34,910 bases of DNA from an uncultured Flavobacteriaceae bacterium (GCA_937136455.1 CAKZOO010000075.1:1-34910), one strand, 5' to 3'; positions 6,105 to 13,182 are shown, counted from the stretch's first letter. Program-made: numbers and translations. Notes: generated by a model not told the origin, from the sequence alone.

Positions 6105-6437
6105 ATGAGGCATCCAAGCACAATAACAAAAGAAGAATTCGAGCACATCGCGAGGATCGTAAGCCCAATATCTTTTACCAAAAGAAGAAAATGGGCAATG
6201 TCAGAACCTTCTCCCATCCTACCTGAAGCTTATAGGCTAGATTCGAACACAAGTGTTCATGTATTTTATTTTTCTTGGTGGAGTAGTGAAGGTGTAGATA
6301 TTTCATTTGATGATGGGCAACAAGATCACAACCCTACACTTTCGCGCAGCTTAAAAGTCAAAGAATATCTGGATAGCATAGATATTGATTTTAATCCTAA
6401 ATTATCAACATTAACCGAAACGGAAGTTTCGCAATAA
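6105..6437 (+). CDS. Hypothetical early protein
   Basis: A 110-residue protein of unknown family. The N-terminus is basic (FTKRRKWAMSE), the centre is aromatic and beta-like (SVHVFYFSWWSSEGVDISF), and the end is polar and threonine/serine-rich. There are no cysteines or membrane segments. It starts 5 nt after the third copy of the TTTCGAAAA..GACC leader and is followed after 13 bp by the next gene. The aromatic beta strands suggest a small globular fold, but nothing points to a function. Confidence 0.65.
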   Translation: MRHPSTITKEEFEHIARIVSPISFTKRRKWAMSEPSPILPEAYRLDSNTSVHVFYFSWWSSEGVDISFDDGQQDHNPTLSRSLKVKEYLDSIDIDFNPKLSTLTETEVSQ

Positions 6438-6450
6438 CAACCAATTAATC

Positions 6451-7164
6451 ATGAATAAAAATCAATTACAAGAACTAGTAAAAGAGCTATCAGCAGTAAG
6501 TGAAAGCCTTAAAGGTTCTTATTTGCTTTCTGCTAGGTTAGCAAGTCAGGACAATGAGTCCTACCAAGAACAAACCCACCTTTATAAAGTGTGTCATGAA
6601 AGATGTATTAAATTCATTGAGTCTTTGAATGAATTGGCATCAGAACAAAGTTATAGTGAAGCAATAAAAGAAGGTTCTAGGGCTACGATGAAAGAAGTGG
6701 ATAAGCAAATAATTGAGCAATTGACTGAACGATTCGAGTCGCGTAAAAAGGAAATCTTTAAAGTAATAAAGGGGAATGATGAGGATTGGTTGTCAATGAT
6801 TGGCCGTAGAGTTACCAGAATACTAGACGGGGGCGATGAGGTTCATTTTTACACTGAAGGGAATGACACACCTATGATGATAGCAGAATGCAATGTAGGA
6901 TTCAAGTACTATCCATGTGATCCTATAGGCAATGAAAACATGACTTATGTAGAATATTTACCAAGCGGTAAAGACGAGCTTCATACGTTATTACTAGAGT
7001 CGCGTGACATACTAACTGAATTAAAAAGATGTGGGCATTTTTACTTTAGTGCAATTGAGTTAACTAGATACATTGAAAACCCTATTAATGGTGAAGATTT
7101 AGAAAAACATATTGATAAACTACTTGATGCTATCAATGATAAATACCACCAAAATCAATCATGA
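6451..7164 (+). CDS. Hypothetical protein, mostly helical
   Basis: A 237-residue acidic protein with no recognised family. Residues 1-110 look like long helices (QLQELVKELSAVSESLKG, MKEVDKQIIEQLTERFESR) that could form a coiled coil. A central part is more beta-like (GRRVTRILDGGDEVHFYTEG), and the C-terminus is again helical. The ATG has an ACCAATTAATC leader. The 3' end is coupled to the next small gene by an ATGA overlap, and its C-terminal NQS residues are dictated by that gene's AAATCAATCATG leader. Function unknown. Confidence 0.68.
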   Translation: MNKNQLQELVKELSAVSESLKGSYLLSARLASQDNESYQEQTHLYKVCHERCIKFIESLNELASEQSYSEAIKEGSRATMKEVDKQIIEQLTERFESRKKEIFKVIKGNDEDWLSMIGRRVTRILDGGDEVHFYTEGNDTPMMIAECNVGFKYYPCDPIGNENMTYVEYLPSGKDELHTLLLESRDILTELKRCGHFYFSAIELTRYIENPINGEDLEKHIDKLLDAINDKYHQNQS

Positions 7165-7316
7165 AGAAGACAATCAAAGACTACGTTAAATTTTGCGATG
7201 AAAACAAATTAACTGAAAAACATCGCATGATGGCTTTAAATGCTTTCAAAGTAGAATGTAAAAAAGAATCCGACATAGATGAGCAAAAAAAAGACGGGTG
7301 TTGCATCAAAAGATAA
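7161..7316 (+). CDS. Small hypothetical protein (51 aa), coupled by ATGA overlap
   Basis: A 51-codon frame starts at the ATG inside the stop of the upstream gene (ATGA, 7161-7164) after an AAAATCAATC leader, the phage's usual start context. The product is lysine-rich and helical (MKKTIKDYVKFCDENKL) with a CysCys near the end (DGCCIKR). No family is recognised. The start context and coupling are the main reasons to accept it as a real gene. It closes this early operon just before the intergenic region at 7317-7403. Confidence 0.6.
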   Translation: MKKTIKDYVKFCDENKLTEKHRMMALNAFKVECKKESDIDEQKKDGCCIKR

Positions 7317-7329
7317 ACAAAAAGCCGCT

Positions 7330-7351
7330 AATGGCTTTTAAATGGCCTTAG
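7330..7351 (+). promoter_or_regulatory. Intergenic motif AAATGGCCTTAG, copy 1 (GGCT...GCC dyad)
   Basis: The 22 bp aligns with intergenic copies at 9386 and 18078: a GGCT half, a short A/T-rich spacer, then AAATRGCCTTAG, followed by T-rich DNA. It is 52 bp before the GTG of the replication gene. The IR-like layout suggests an operator or regulatory site. Confidence 0.45.
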
Positions 7352-7403
7352 TGTGGATTTTTTATACAAACTATAGTCTTTTTACACAAAAAAATCAAGA
7401 ACA

Positions 7404-8546
7404 GTGAAATATCGAAAAACAAACGTCAAAAAATGGACTGATAACCTGCACTTATCAATGAGCACAGAGCAACAGCATTTATTTGACTACTTAAATACAA
7501 ATCCCTATACGCGTATGTGTGGCATTCATCCTATTGCGATTGACAAGGCGGCTAGGCAAACAGGGCACACAAGTAGAGGGTTTGAAAACTTACTAAAGTC
7601 TTTTTGTAGGCAATTCCCTGGTGTAGTTTGGCTTGATGAAGAAACAAAGGAATATATCATGCCATCTTGGATTTGCGAAAACTTTTCTTCATCCCCAAGA
7701 ACGATAGCGGGGATAATGAGTTCACTAAAAAAAGTAGAGTCTATTGATGCAATCAGAATACTGTCAGCTAGTATAAAAGGAGCATCATTGCAGGGGTTGA
7801 AAAAACAAGTATCTAACCATCTTAGGAGTTTGAGTGCGCAGGGGAGTGTAAAAAGAGTGCACACAGAGAAAGTCTTAGATAATCAACCACTTACGAAGCA
7901 CCTTACAGGAAGAACTAAAGAACTAAAGAATTTAAGAACTGAAGAACCTAAGAATTTAAGAACTAAAGAAAAAAGAACATATACTAACATGTCGAGTAAA
8001 AATTTACTCTCCGATGGTTCTGAAAATCTTCTTTTTTCAAATAAAGAAATTCAGTATTTAGATACACATGTAAATAACAAGCCAGAAGAAATAACTCCAA
8101 AAAAAGTTGCGCGAAAAAAAGGTTCTTTTGATTATGAACTGTTGGAAGGGGCTAAAGAGGTGATTAAAACCCTAAATGATTATTCAGGTAGACGGTTTCC
8201 ATCAGACCCAAATGGATCAGGCCCAGCTAACGGAACAAACAATATAATGCTTGTGTTGAAATTGTATAAAAAGGTCGGTAATTTTGAAGACATAAAAGAT
8301 ATGGTTCTTTTGATGTGCTACAAATGGAAGGGCGACCCAGTGATGAAGCAATATTTACAGCCGAGTACAATTTTTGGGCGTGAAAAATCTCTTGGTTATG
8401 TTCAGTCAGCGGTTGAAGCTAGGGATAACCCAGAAATCAAGGTAATGATTGATCAAGCGAAAGAAAAAGCCAGGCAGTCAGGGAATGTAGCCGACTCTCA
8501 ATTTGGCGCTGACTTCGCCAATGCGATGTATCAAACTATTTTTTAA
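7404..8546 (+). CDS. Phage replication protein with conserved phage C-terminal domain (DnaD-like initiator)
   Basis: A 380-residue protein. The C-terminal ~85 residues (about 250-335) match the conserved phage domain of replication/DnaD-like proteins (TIGR02220/PF09524 pattern): VIKTLNDYSGRRF, then a helix LYKKVGNFEDIKDMVLL, YKWKGDPVMKQYLQPSTIF and a final GYVQ. The N-terminal part is probably a winged-helix DNA-binding region, and a basic linker joins them. The start is a GTG after AAAAAAATCAAGAACA. The linker (residues 170-190) is encoded by seven tandem 8-bp repeats, which look like origin iterons inside the initiator gene, as in lambda O. A 16-bp inverted repeat follows at 7994-8009. Likely role: binding the origin and recruiting the helicase. 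Confidence 0.75.
   Translation: MKYRKTNVKKWTDNLHLSMSTEQQHLFDYLNTNPYTRMCGIHPIAIDKAARQTGHTSRGFENLLKSFCRQFPGVVWLDEETKEYIMPSWICENFSSSPRTIAGIMSSLKKVESIDAIRILSASIKGASLQGLKKQVSNHLRSLSAQGSVKRVHTEKVLDNQPLTKHLTGRTKELKNLRTEEPKNLRTKEKRTYTNMSSKNLLSDGSENLLFSNKEIQYLDTHVNNKPEEITPKKVARKKGSFDYELLEGAKEVIKTLNDYSGRRFPSDPNGSGPANGTNNIMLVLKLYKKVGNFEDIKDMVLLMCYKWKGDPVMKQYLQPSTIFGREKSLGYVQSAVEARDNPEIKVMIDQAKEKARQSGNVADSQFGADFANAMYQTIF
7913..7968 (+). repeat. Seven tandem AAYYNAAG-type octamers (candidate origin iterons)
   Basis: Exact 8-bp period over 56 bp: AACTAAAG, AACTAAAG, AATTTAAG, AACTGAAG, AACCTAAG, AATTTAAG, AACTAAAG. Three octamers make a 24-bp unit, so the protein shows an 8-residue repeat (RTKELKNL, RTEEPKNL). 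The 8-bp period is not a multiple of three, which points to a DNA-level constraint. Confidence 0.8.
7994..8009. repeat. Inverted repeat GAGTAAA-AA-TTTACTC next to the octamer array
   Basis: Perfect 7-bp arms around AA lie 25 bp downstream of the octamers and within the same gene. The A/T-rich surroundings suit an unwinding or initiator-binding site. Confidence 0.45.
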
Positions 8547-8561
8547 TCAAAATTATTTGCA

Positions 8562-9356
8562 ATGACTCAACAACCAGCTAAAACAGGTTTTCATATAACC
8601 GAGCCAGGGAATGAGGTATTGAGTTTACTTAGAGGGGATTGGGGTACTATGACAAAAATCGTAGAGAAAAGTAGGGTTAATGAAAAAGGAGTGCCTGGTA
8701 TTTATCCAACAGTTGTAGAAATTGACACCCCGATAAAGCGACTCAATAAGCATTTGTCGAAAGAATCATTTCATGAGCTTGGTGAATATATCAAGCCAGA
8801 ACATTTGCCACGATTCACAGAATTGATAAATCAAGGGGAGTTTGAAGTTGAAAAAGCAATACAAGTACTTAAATATGCCCCGTTGGCACTGTTGGCTGAG
8901 TTTCAGCCAGAAGACTGGAAAGAGGCTAGTGATTTACCATCTCCAACATTTTCTACTTTTTCCAAATACCGCGGATCTGAAACAGCAAAACGGCTTATGG
9001 TGGCAATGCTTGCAGAGCTTAGTGATGATTTTGGCAGACGAAGCGATTTAAACCCTAAGAGGTCTCTAGCTATTGCAAATAGATTATTGAATAAGATTAA
9101 AAACCTAACATTGTCAGAGTTTAAGCTAGCTCTTAACATGATAAGGAACAACCCAAGTCGAATATCAAACCTAGACTCTCAGACGGTTATAAATTTTGTA
9201 AAAGCCTTCAAGGATAAAAAACTAGAACTAGCACAAAAACAAAGCGAGGAAGAAAGGCACGCTTACTCCGGTAGTGTTCTGGATATAGCCGAAAGATACG
9301 AGAAGCGCAAAAACAGGGAGCTTCGATTTGATGAGGTTATGAAGTTTTACAAGTAA
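8562..9356 (+). CDS. Hypothetical protein following the replication initiator
   Basis: A 264-residue, mainly helical protein of unknown family. There is no Walker A or other ATPase motif, so it is not a DnaC/DnaB-type enzyme as far as can be seen. Features include a helical core (residues 90-215) with FKLALNMIRNNPSRISNLD, and a charged C-terminus (AERYEKRKNRELRFDEVMKF). It starts 15 bp after the replication protein. In many phages the gene directly after the initiator is a helicase loader, so that role is possible, but it rests on position only. Confidence 0.7.
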   Translation: MTQQPAKTGFHITEPGNEVLSLLRGDWGTMTKIVEKSRVNEKGVPGIYPTVVEIDTPIKRLNKHLSKESFHELGEYIKPEHLPRFTELINQGEFEVEKAIQVLKYAPLALLAEFQPEDWKEASDLPSPTFSTFSKYRGSETAKRLMVAMLAELSDDFGRRSDLNPKRSLAIANRLLNKIKNLTLSEFKLALNMIRNNPSRISNLDSQTVINFVKAFKDKKLELAQKQSEEERHAYSGSVLDIAERYEKRKNRELRFDEVMKFYK

Positions 9357-9385
9357 AGTGTTGGAAAAAGAATAAAAACACCACC

Positions 9386-9407
9386 ACGTGGCTTAAAATA
9401 GCCTTAG
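9386..9407 (+). promoter_or_regulatory. Intergenic motif AAATAGCCTTAG, copy 2 (GGCT-6-AGCC dyad)
   Basis: GGCTTAAAATAGCC forms a clean inverted repeat (GGCT/AGCC), embedded in a 22-bp sequence shared with sites at 7330 and 18078 and followed by GATTTTT. The palindrome CCACGTGG overlaps its 5' side (9384-9391). It is 28 bp before the ATG at 9436. Confidence 0.5.
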
Positions 9408-9435
9408 AATTGATTTTTCAACCAAAATTCAACAT

Positions 9436-9795
9436 ATGACTAGCAAAAAAGTAATTATCCCAGCATTAAATCATGGGGATTACAAAGAGAAAGAAGGAAA
9501 TCAAACGACAACATTCGAAAGGGGTGTTTCCCTTGAGGGAGTCGATTTGACATTGAAAGCAGTACTAACGACAAACCCCAAAAAGGGTACGTACAGCGTA
9601 AAGACCGAAACGTCATACGAGTTTTACAGAGATGCAAGTATAGATACCCATACTTTTGGGTTACTTGCTGCACTACAGATGAAAGCTCATGAAGCTGGCA
9701 GAGAGTGGAAAAACAATTTTGACGAAAACGCAAATAGTCAATTGTCGTTACTAGACCAAGAAGAGGAACAAGCCCCACAGGCGTCACAGGAGTAG
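9436..9795 (+). CDS. Hypothetical early protein with a possible sliding-clamp-binding peptide
   Basis: A 119-residue protein of unknown family. The first ~75 residues appear beta-rich (GVDLTLKAVLTTNPKKGTYS), followed by a helix (FGLLAALQMKAHEAGREW) and a flexible acidic, glutamine-rich tail. The tail contains NSQLSLLDQE (residues about 101-110), which resembles the QL[SD]LF pentapeptide used to bind the bacterial beta sliding clamp. If real, the protein would dock on host or phage replication machinery. It stands alone between the GCCTTAG-motif region and a strong terminator. Confidence 0.68.
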   Translation: MTSKKVIIPALNHGDYKEKEGNQTTTFERGVSLEGVDLTLKAVLTTNPKKGTYSVKTETSYEFYRDASIDTHTFGLLAALQMKAHEAGREWKNNFDENANSQLSLLDQEEEQAPQASQE

Positions 9796-9820
9796 GTTTT
9801 TCATGTTTTGATGATTATAA

Positions 9821-9857
9821 AGCCCCGTTTAGTGTAAGTACTAACGGGGCTATTTCT
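9821..9857 (+). terminator. Intrinsic terminator
   Basis: AGCCCCGTTTAGT (9821-9833) pairs with ACTAACGGGGCT (9840-9851), 12 pairs with one bulged T and a six-base loop, followed by ATTTCTTT. It ends the short unit containing the 9436 gene. Confidence 0.82.
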
Positions 9858-9876
9858 TTACTTAAAATTCAATCAA

Positions 9877-10134
9877 ATGAGAAGTGACTTAGCTTTTATA
9901 GTTGTTTTGGGAGTGCTTCTTTTCTTAGTTCTAACAACCGATACTGGCAGTATTAGTGAAAAGGAGCAACCTGAAACACTAAATCAGGTGTGCATTACTT
10001 TGCCGAGTAGCTACGGATTAGATACCTTGAAAAACATTACCCCTATTTACTTGGTCGTTGCCAATGCTCAAGGGCATACATTTTTAGTTGATCCAGTTAA
10101 GCAGACGGCAACGATTGTAGACGCTAGAAAATAA
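9877..10134 (+). CDS. Small membrane-anchored hypothetical protein
   Basis: An 85-residue protein with one N-terminal hydrophobic segment (LAFIVVLGVLLFLVLTT, residues 5-21) preceded by MRSD, typical of a signal anchor that would leave the rest outside the cytoplasm. The remaining ~60 residues are soluble, with two beta-like stretches (IYLVVANAQG, TFLVDPVKQ). There are no cysteines suited to a lipobox or spanin. The gene has an AATCAA leader and follows the terminator at 9821, so it must use a promoter I cannot see clearly. A superinfection-exclusion or envelope role is conceivable but unsupported. Confidence 0.65.
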   Translation: MRSDLAFIVVLGVLLFLVLTTDTGSISEKEQPETLNQVCITLPSSYGLDTLKNITPIYLVVANAQGHTFLVDPVKQTATIVDARK

Positions 10135-10156
10135 TTAACCAGTCAAAATCAATAAA

Positions 10157-10435
10157 ATGAAAAAGTACAAATCAGTATTAGAGGCAATAATCGCTAAATG
10201 GGGCAGAGAAACCCAAATTAATAAAATTCAGGAAGAATGTCTCGAGCTTGCTTTAGTGTTAAATCAAATAAATTGCCCCACTAAAGACCCCAAAGAAATG
10301 GAGTATAATTTATACGATGAACTAGCAGACGTTAAAATATTGATGGCCCAAGCAGAAATGTTGTTTGATCGAGAAAGAATAAACGACCGTGTTAAATACA
10401 AAATAGAGAAAGTTCAGAAAAAATATTTGCTTTAA
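10157..10435 (+). CDS. Second MazG-like nucleotide pyrophosphohydrolase
   Basis: A 92-residue protein with the MazG-like core: WGRETQINKIQEECLELALVL (15-35; metal-binding EE..E) and YDELADVKILMAQAEMLF (53-70; the DE..D pair), then a basic helical tail. Such all-alpha enzymes cleave (d)NTPs between alpha and beta phosphates. It is only distantly similar to the MazG-like protein at 5407, which suggests two acquisitions or two substrates rather than a recent duplication. It has an AATCAATAAA leader and 21 bp separates it from the next gene. Confidence 0.8.
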   Translation: MKKYKSVLEAIIAKWGRETQINKIQEECLELALVLNQINCPTKDPKEMEYNLYDELADVKILMAQAEMLFDRERINDRVKYKIEKVQKKYLL

Positions 10436-10456
10436 TTCACCAATAAAAATCAAAAA

Positions 10457-10990
10457 ATGGACTTATCATTCAATCAGTTTTTCCCAAATGAGGATCAAAC
10501 CTTGTTTAAAGAATATACCCAACAAGGAGCAAAAAAGCATTCCTTTCGGATGAGCTACAAAAGAAAGCCAGGGCAGCCCATTCAATTCCAGCAAACCAAT
10601 AATTTTGCAATCGGGCAACCTAAAACACCATTTACGATTCAGCATAAGTTTGCTGAATTTTGGACAAAAAGCCCTGTAAAGGATTCACCTTTTGATAAAT
10701 ATCCACTAATAGCAGCTATTGAAAGTTTTGCTATTCGGTTTGTTGATCCACGGAAAAACTTGGAAGCTCATTTTAGAATAGGTGAGCTAATTATTAATGA
10801 AGATATACTTGAGGCTGTAGCTCTAAGTGATGGGTTTAGGAATGGCCCCGATTTGCTTGCTTATTTTTGGAGGGTAGCGATACAACGAAAAGTTAAACTC
10901 CTAGAGGGGCAACTTGTGCACTGGAATACGCACACTGTATACGATGAAAAAAGAGCCGCTATTTATAAACCATCAAAATTAAAATCATGA
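10457..10990 (+). CDS. Hypothetical early protein
   Basis: A 177-residue basic protein, family not recognised. The N-terminal third is polar and glutamine-rich; the middle (SPFDKYPLIAAIESFAIRF) and end (LLAYFWRVAIQRKVKLLEG) are helical. There is no metal-binding or nucleotide-binding motif. Its last codons (PSKLKS) coincide with the AAAATTAAAATC leader of the next gene, whose ATG overlaps its TGA (ATGA, 10987-10990). It is therefore tightly coupled to the N6-adenine methyltransferase and may be its partner, though nothing else supports this. Confidence 0.7.
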   Translation: MDLSFNQFFPNEDQTLFKEYTQQGAKKHSFRMSYKRKPGQPIQFQQTNNFAIGQPKTPFTIQHKFAEFWTKSPVKDSPFDKYPLIAAIESFAIRFVDPRKNLEAHFRIGELIINEDILEAVALSDGFRNGPDLLAYFWRVAIQRKVKLLEGQLVHWNTHTVYDEKRAAIYKPSKLKS

Positions 10991-11418
10991 ATGTACATTT
11001 TTCATCACAAACATGTATATGGAGTACGCCTGATTGGTTGTTTATTGAGTTAAGCAAGGAGTTTAGATTTAATTTAGATGTTTGTGCCTCTCCTGATAAT
11101 GCTAAATGTGAACGTTATTATACTGCTGAGGACGATGGGTTATTAATGCCTTGGGATGGTGTTTGCTGGTGTAATCCACCGTATGGGAATAGGATAGCCG
11201 ACTGGTTAAATAAATCCCTATTGGAAACAGGTAATGGTGTAACTACTGTCGTGTTAATTCCATCGAGAACAGATACAAAGTGGTTTCATGAGTATGTCTT
11301 AGGGCGGTGTGAGATAAGATTTATTAAGGGTAGGTTAAAGTTTGGAGGAAGTAAAAATCCAGCCCCGTTTCCTTCTATGTTATGTATTTACAAACCGTTA
11401 TCAAAATCAAAATCATGA
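10987..11418 (+). CDS. Phage DNA N-6-adenine-methyltransferase (PF05869-type)
   Basis: A 143-residue small methyltransferase of the phage N6-adenine family. Signatures: WSTPDWLFIELSKEF (12-26), DVCASPDNAKCERYYT (31-46), the catalytic CNPPYGN (62-68), and TTVVLIPSRTDTKWFHEYV (86-104) followed by RFIKGRLKFGG (111-121). Members modify phage DNA to escape host restriction. It is a different family from the D12 enzyme at 3559 and has a canonical NPPY. Length is on the short side but complete. It is linked on both sides by ATGA overlaps. Confidence 0.88.
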   Translation: MNVHFSSQTCIWSTPDWLFIELSKEFRFNLDVCASPDNAKCERYYTAEDDGLLMPWDGVCWCNPPYGNRIADWLNKSLLETGNGVTTVVLIPSRTDTKWFHEYVLGRCEIRFIKGRLKFGGSKNPAPFPSMLCIYKPLSKSKS

Positions 11419-12029
11419 GTAATCAAATCAATTTAGAACTAGTAAAAACAGACCCCTTAAAAGCACTAGGGGAAGTATTTGACATCGAAAGTAAGGAAGG
11501 TCGTTTTCCTGTATTAGCTGGCTTTAAAGATGTTTACATCTCTATTCACTATGGGAACTATAGCGATGACGTAAATGATATGTCCTACAAGATCAGTACT
11601 TATTCTGCTAATGTGAGGTCGCAAAGGATTAGAGTATTAAAAGCCTTGAATCATCCAGAAAAGCTTATTGAAAAAGTAAGAGCGTACCAAGAAAAGATAG
11701 AAGGTGTAATCAATGCGCAAAAGCAAGATTCAAACCAAAAAAAGAAAGCATTGTATGAGGCAAAAGATTCACTTGAGCGTATTGGTTTTGGAGGTTTGAA
11801 AGTTGTGTATCTGGAAAACAGGAAAACATTCAAAGCAGAGGGTGATAGCTTTAGTTTTCTTTTCACCGTGAATCAGGGCTTTGTTTATCCTTCTTCGCTT
11901 ACCGTTCACGCTCTGGGTAAGATATCAGCTCGAAACTTATACCACCTTATCGACCATGTAAAAAACATCGAAAATGGCTCAACTACTGTACTTGATGGAG
12001 CGCAAAACCAAAAAGGAGGAAGAAAGTAG
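11415..12029 (+). CDS. Hypothetical early protein
   Basis: A 204-residue protein with no recognised family. I start it at the ATG at 11415 because it overlaps the methyltransferase stop (ATGA) behind an AAAATCAAAATC leader; an upstream in-frame ATG at 11382 lies inside the methyltransferase. The centre is a charged helix (LIEKVRAYQEKIEGVINAQK, KKKALYEAKDSLERI) flanked by beta-like parts (GFKDVYISIHYGNY, FSFLFTVNQGFVYPSSLTVH). The end is glycine/lysine-rich. It overlaps the downstream gene by 56 bp in another frame. Confidence 0.68.
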   Translation: MSNQINLELVKTDPLKALGEVFDIESKEGRFPVLAGFKDVYISIHYGNYSDDVNDMSYKISTYSANVRSQRIRVLKALNHPEKLIEKVRAYQEKIEGVINAQKQDSNQKKKALYEAKDSLERIGFGGLKVVYLENRKTFKAEGDSFSFLFTVNQGFVYPSSLTVHALGKISARNLYHLIDHVKNIENGSTTVLDGAQNQKGGRK

Positions 12030-12405
12030 ATGGAGCGACAGAGAGATAAAAATAGGAATATCTAATAAGCCAAAGCTCCGCCTAAATGGATCGGGTCAGG
12101 TAAATGACTCAATCCCAGGCAAGGTTGTAATTCTAGCTACTTGGAAATGTGAAGATGCTAGAAAACTAGAAAAGTACCTACATAAACACTTTGAGTTATA
12201 CAACTTTATACCCAAAAGAGCTGGAAAAGGAGGTGGTAAAACTGAATGGTTTAGGCTTAAAAATAGCCAAGTAAGAGAATGCAAAGGGTTAATCAGGATG
12301 CACATCAAAGGAGGTAGTAAAACAAATAGAGAATTGATTTCAATTACTGTTTTCTGGTCTTTGGTTGCCTTGGTTGCCCTTGCTTTTTTGTTGAATTTTA
12401 ATTAG
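11974..12405 (+). CDS. GIY-YIG superfamily (T5orf172/MUG113-like) protein with C-terminal membrane anchor
   Basis: A 143-residue protein. Residues 3-95 fit the T5orf172/MUG113 branch of the GIY-YIG nuclease fold: QLLYLMER (first strand), EIKIGISNKPKLRL (24-37; KIGIS equals the YIG strand plus the conserved Arg), ATWKCEDARKLEKYLHKHF (55-73; the helix with catalytic-region Glu/His) and KTEWFRL (89-95). Residues 121-141 are a clear transmembrane helix (LISITVFWSLVALVALAFLL). A membrane-tethered GIY-YIG domain is unusual and could act on incoming DNA at the membrane. I keep the ATG at 11974 since the next one (11995) would remove the first strand. Confidence 0.7.
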   Translation: MAQLLYLMERKTKKEEESRWSDREIKIGISNKPKLRLNGSGQVNDSIPGKVVILATWKCEDARKLEKYLHKHFELYNFIPKRAGKGGGKTEWFRLKNSQVRECKGLIRMHIKGGSKTNRELISITVFWSLVALVALAFLLNFN

Positions 12406-12422
12406 TAATCAATCAAATCAAT

Positions 12423-12995
12423 ATGGCTAAACTGAATAAAAGAAAGTGCATCCATTGTAAAACAGTCTTTCAAAAACAACAGCCTTTGCAGTCGGCCTGT
12501 TCTTACAAATGTGCTATTGCTCATGCTAAGGAGTTGGAAGAAAAAAAGAAGCAGCGAGAATGGATGAAGCGAAAAAAACAGCTCAGATTCGAGACAATGA
12601 CCCACAAGGACTATTTAAAGCTACTGCAAATTGCTTTTAACACCTTTATACGCCACAGAGACGAAAGAAAAGGGTGTGTAAGCTGTGGTACTAGTTTATT
12701 GGGAAAAAAGTTCGATGCAGGGCACTACAGAAGTGTTGGCTCTTCGCCACATTTGAGAGTAGATGAAAACAATTGTCATGGTCAGTGTGTGCATTGCAAC
12801 AGAGATCAACACGGCAATTTGATCGAATACAGGAAGCGACTTATCAAACGAATAGGAATACAGGAAGTTGAAAGGATAGAAAATTACCAATCTGATTTGA
12901 AGCTTTCTATTCCAGAAATACAGGAACTAACGAAGCACTATAGAAAAGAGTCGAAATTACTAATTGATAAACGTAAATTAATTGAAAATGAGTAA
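12423..12995 (+). CDS. ninG: NinG/Rap recombination protein
   Basis: A 190-residue protein of the lambda NinG (Rap) family, a structure-specific endonuclease that promotes RecA- or annealing-dependent recombination. The N-terminal zinc knuckle is CIHC (9-12) with C26 and C30. A lysine-rich linker (EKKKQREWMKRKKQLR) follows. The second, HNH-like module has GCVSCG (84-89), FDAGHYRSVGSSPHLR (97-112), ENNCHGQCVHCNRDQHG (115-131) and a YRKRL helix. Size matches NinG. It cooperates logically with RecT and the exonuclease at the start of the window. The ATG sits behind AATCAAATCAAT, and the 3' end overlaps the next gene by 8 bp. Confidence 0.92.
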   Translation: MAKLNKRKCIHCKTVFQKQQPLQSACSYKCAIAHAKELEEKKKQREWMKRKKQLRFETMTHKDYLKLLQIAFNTFIRHRDERKGCVSCGTSLLGKKFDAGHYRSVGSSPHLRVDENNCHGQCVHCNRDQHGNLIEYRKRLIKRIGIQEVERIENYQSDLKLSIPEIQELTKHYRKESKLLIDKRKLIENE

Positions 12996-13182
12996 AGAAG
13001 GAATTACATGGGGTGAGTATGCGAAGCTTTTGCCCATTGCTAGGCAATTGTTCAAAGTAACGAACAAAGACCCTACAACGGCACAAGAAACAGCCAACAT
13101 GTATAATATTGTTGGTGGTATAGTTCGGACTTTGCACAACCATTTATCAAAAGAAAAAATCAATGGAAAACCTAATAATTGA
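12988..13182 (+). CDS. Small hypothetical protein after ninG
   Basis: A 64-residue basic protein beginning at the ATG that overlaps the ninG stop (ATGAGTAA). An in-frame TTG two codons earlier is unlikely to be used. Helical segments ITWGEYAKLLPIARQLFKV and MYNIVGGIVRTLHNHL suggest a small DNA-binding-like fold, but no family is recognised. It overlaps the following gene by 20 bp, so ninG, this gene and the beta-helix gene are translated in series. Confidence 0.6.
   Translation: MSKEGITWGEYAKLLPIARQLFKVTNKDPTTAQETANMYNIVGGIVRTLHNHLSKEKINGKPNN

Noticed and set aside
7913..7968. CRISPR array or microsatellite
   Set aside because: Octamers are directly adjacent without spacers, so not CRISPR. 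Simple slippage is possible but the degenerate units and origin-like context favour iterons.
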